Below, piece after piece: positions 63,707 through 64,000 of a DNA stretch of 64,000 bases; positions within the stretch are counted from its first letter, which is position 1; each line of letters opens with the position of its first letter. The notes beneath the pieces were generated by a model, which worked only from the letters and a program-made list of their open reading frames with translations, did no database searches and was not told the DNA's origin. The translations under genes were made by a program, and so were the position numbers. Origin of the DNA: Streptomyces globosus (GTDB taxonomy: Bacteria; Actinomycetota; Actinomycetes; Streptomycetales; Streptomycetaceae); contig NZ_CP030862.1 in assembly GCF_003325375.1 (NCBI RefSeq), positions 5,213,501-5,277,500 of the forward strand, in the 5' to 3' direction.

Positions 63707-64000
63707 AGCGAAAGGCATGGACGGGGACGAGTAGCGTCGGACGCAGCCGTGAGCGACCCGGGGACGGTGAGAGCCCGGGGGCGAGCGCGACGTGAAGGAT
63801 CACCCCTGAGCCGCCGGAAGAAAGCCGCCACGGCTCCGCGCGCGGAGTCCCGTACGGCAAGTAGAACCGGCTTCGCACCTCAATGAGGGGGCCGCCGGAC
63901 CCGTCCGGAGGCCAAGGAGGGTGGTACCGCGGGAGCACGTCCCCGCCGCGGGGGCGGCAGGCTCTCGTCCCTCCGGACGGAAGTGCAGACCGCCGGAGGA
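63707..64000 (+). promoter_or_regulatory. Isoleucine T-box leader (translational type) ahead of ileS
   Basis: The T-box core AGGGTGGTACCGCG at 63918-63931 is unmistakable; TGGT should contact the tRNA acceptor end. An ATC triplet (63799-63801) within GAAGGATCACC is the candidate isoleucine specifier. No terminator follows. Instead CCTCCGG (63970-63976) can pair with CCGGAGG (63993-63999), the Shine-Dalgarno at the window edge, while CCTCCGGACGG (63970-63980) can pair with CCGTCCGGAGG (63901-63911). These exclude each other, giving a sequester/release switch: uncharged tRNA-Ile would favour translation. The regulated gene, by location next to lspA, should be ileS, just outside the window. Confidence 0.85.

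Overview
The window is high-GC actinobacterial chromosome, almost certainly Streptomyces. The evidence is G/C-rich third codon positions throughout, frequent GTG starts, many start codons 6-8 nt downstream of a -10 hexamer (leaderless genes), and a gene order I recognise from the S. coelicolor core: gltBD, lgt, the trp and his clusters, dnaE, phoD, lspA, a DksA-like gene and the ileS leader. No tRNA, rRNA, CRISPR array, insertion sequence or phage gene was seen. Comparisons to named proteins are from memory, not from a search.

Left part (1-14.1 kb). After a chorismate mutase and a secreted trypsin (SprT type) comes the most interesting block: a catabolic locus at 1906-14067. It closely resembles the mycobacterial KstR2 regulon, which degrades the last two steroid rings as HIP-CoA. 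Leftward from 3637 run two short-chain dehydrogenases. Rightward from 3694 run echA20, ipdA, ipdB and ipdC. A DEAD-box helicase interrupts, then fadA6, kstR2 and ipdF read leftward, and a two-subunit acyl-CoA dehydrogenase reads rightward from 11885. Apart from the helicase, and the orientation of the dehydrogenase genes, order and orientation match the M. tuberculosis block as I remember it. Both divergent promoter regions carry a near-identical 14-bp palindrome fitting the KstR2 operator. No HIP-CoA ligase (fadD3) is present.

Middle part (14-48 kb). A VWA protein, a PPOX-fold protein and a small secreted protein precede glutamate synthase (gltB, gltD; leftward). A VIT/CCC1 transporter diverges from a ribokinase/CitE-like pair. 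Leftward genes then follow: lgt, a DsbA-like protein, trpA, trpB, trpM, trpC, three small membrane proteins, trpE and hisI. The histidine operon is hisD-hisC-hisB-small membrane ORF-hisH-priA-ridA-hisF. There is no trpF, so PriA presumably serves both pathways. After it come a beta-helix membrane protein, a Lon-N domain protein, a YbaK deacylase, an ABC exporter and a NYN-domain protein.

Right part (48-64 kb). Here are dnaE (leftward), a DUF2252 protein, a second DsbA-like protein, phoD, an M43 metalloprotease, a dienelactone hydrolase, an MscS channel and an antiporter remnant that has lost its centre. They are followed by a GNAT, a pseudouridine synthase, lspA, a histone-H1-like/DksA fusion, and at the edge an isoleucine T-box leader whose gene (ileS) lies outside.

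Strong G+C hairpins separate most convergent genes. The main leads are the HIP-type catabolic locus with its operators, the helicase-leader hairpin, the antiporter deletion, the T-box with mutually exclusive pairings, and an unlisted 48-codon ORF coupled to the ribokinase.
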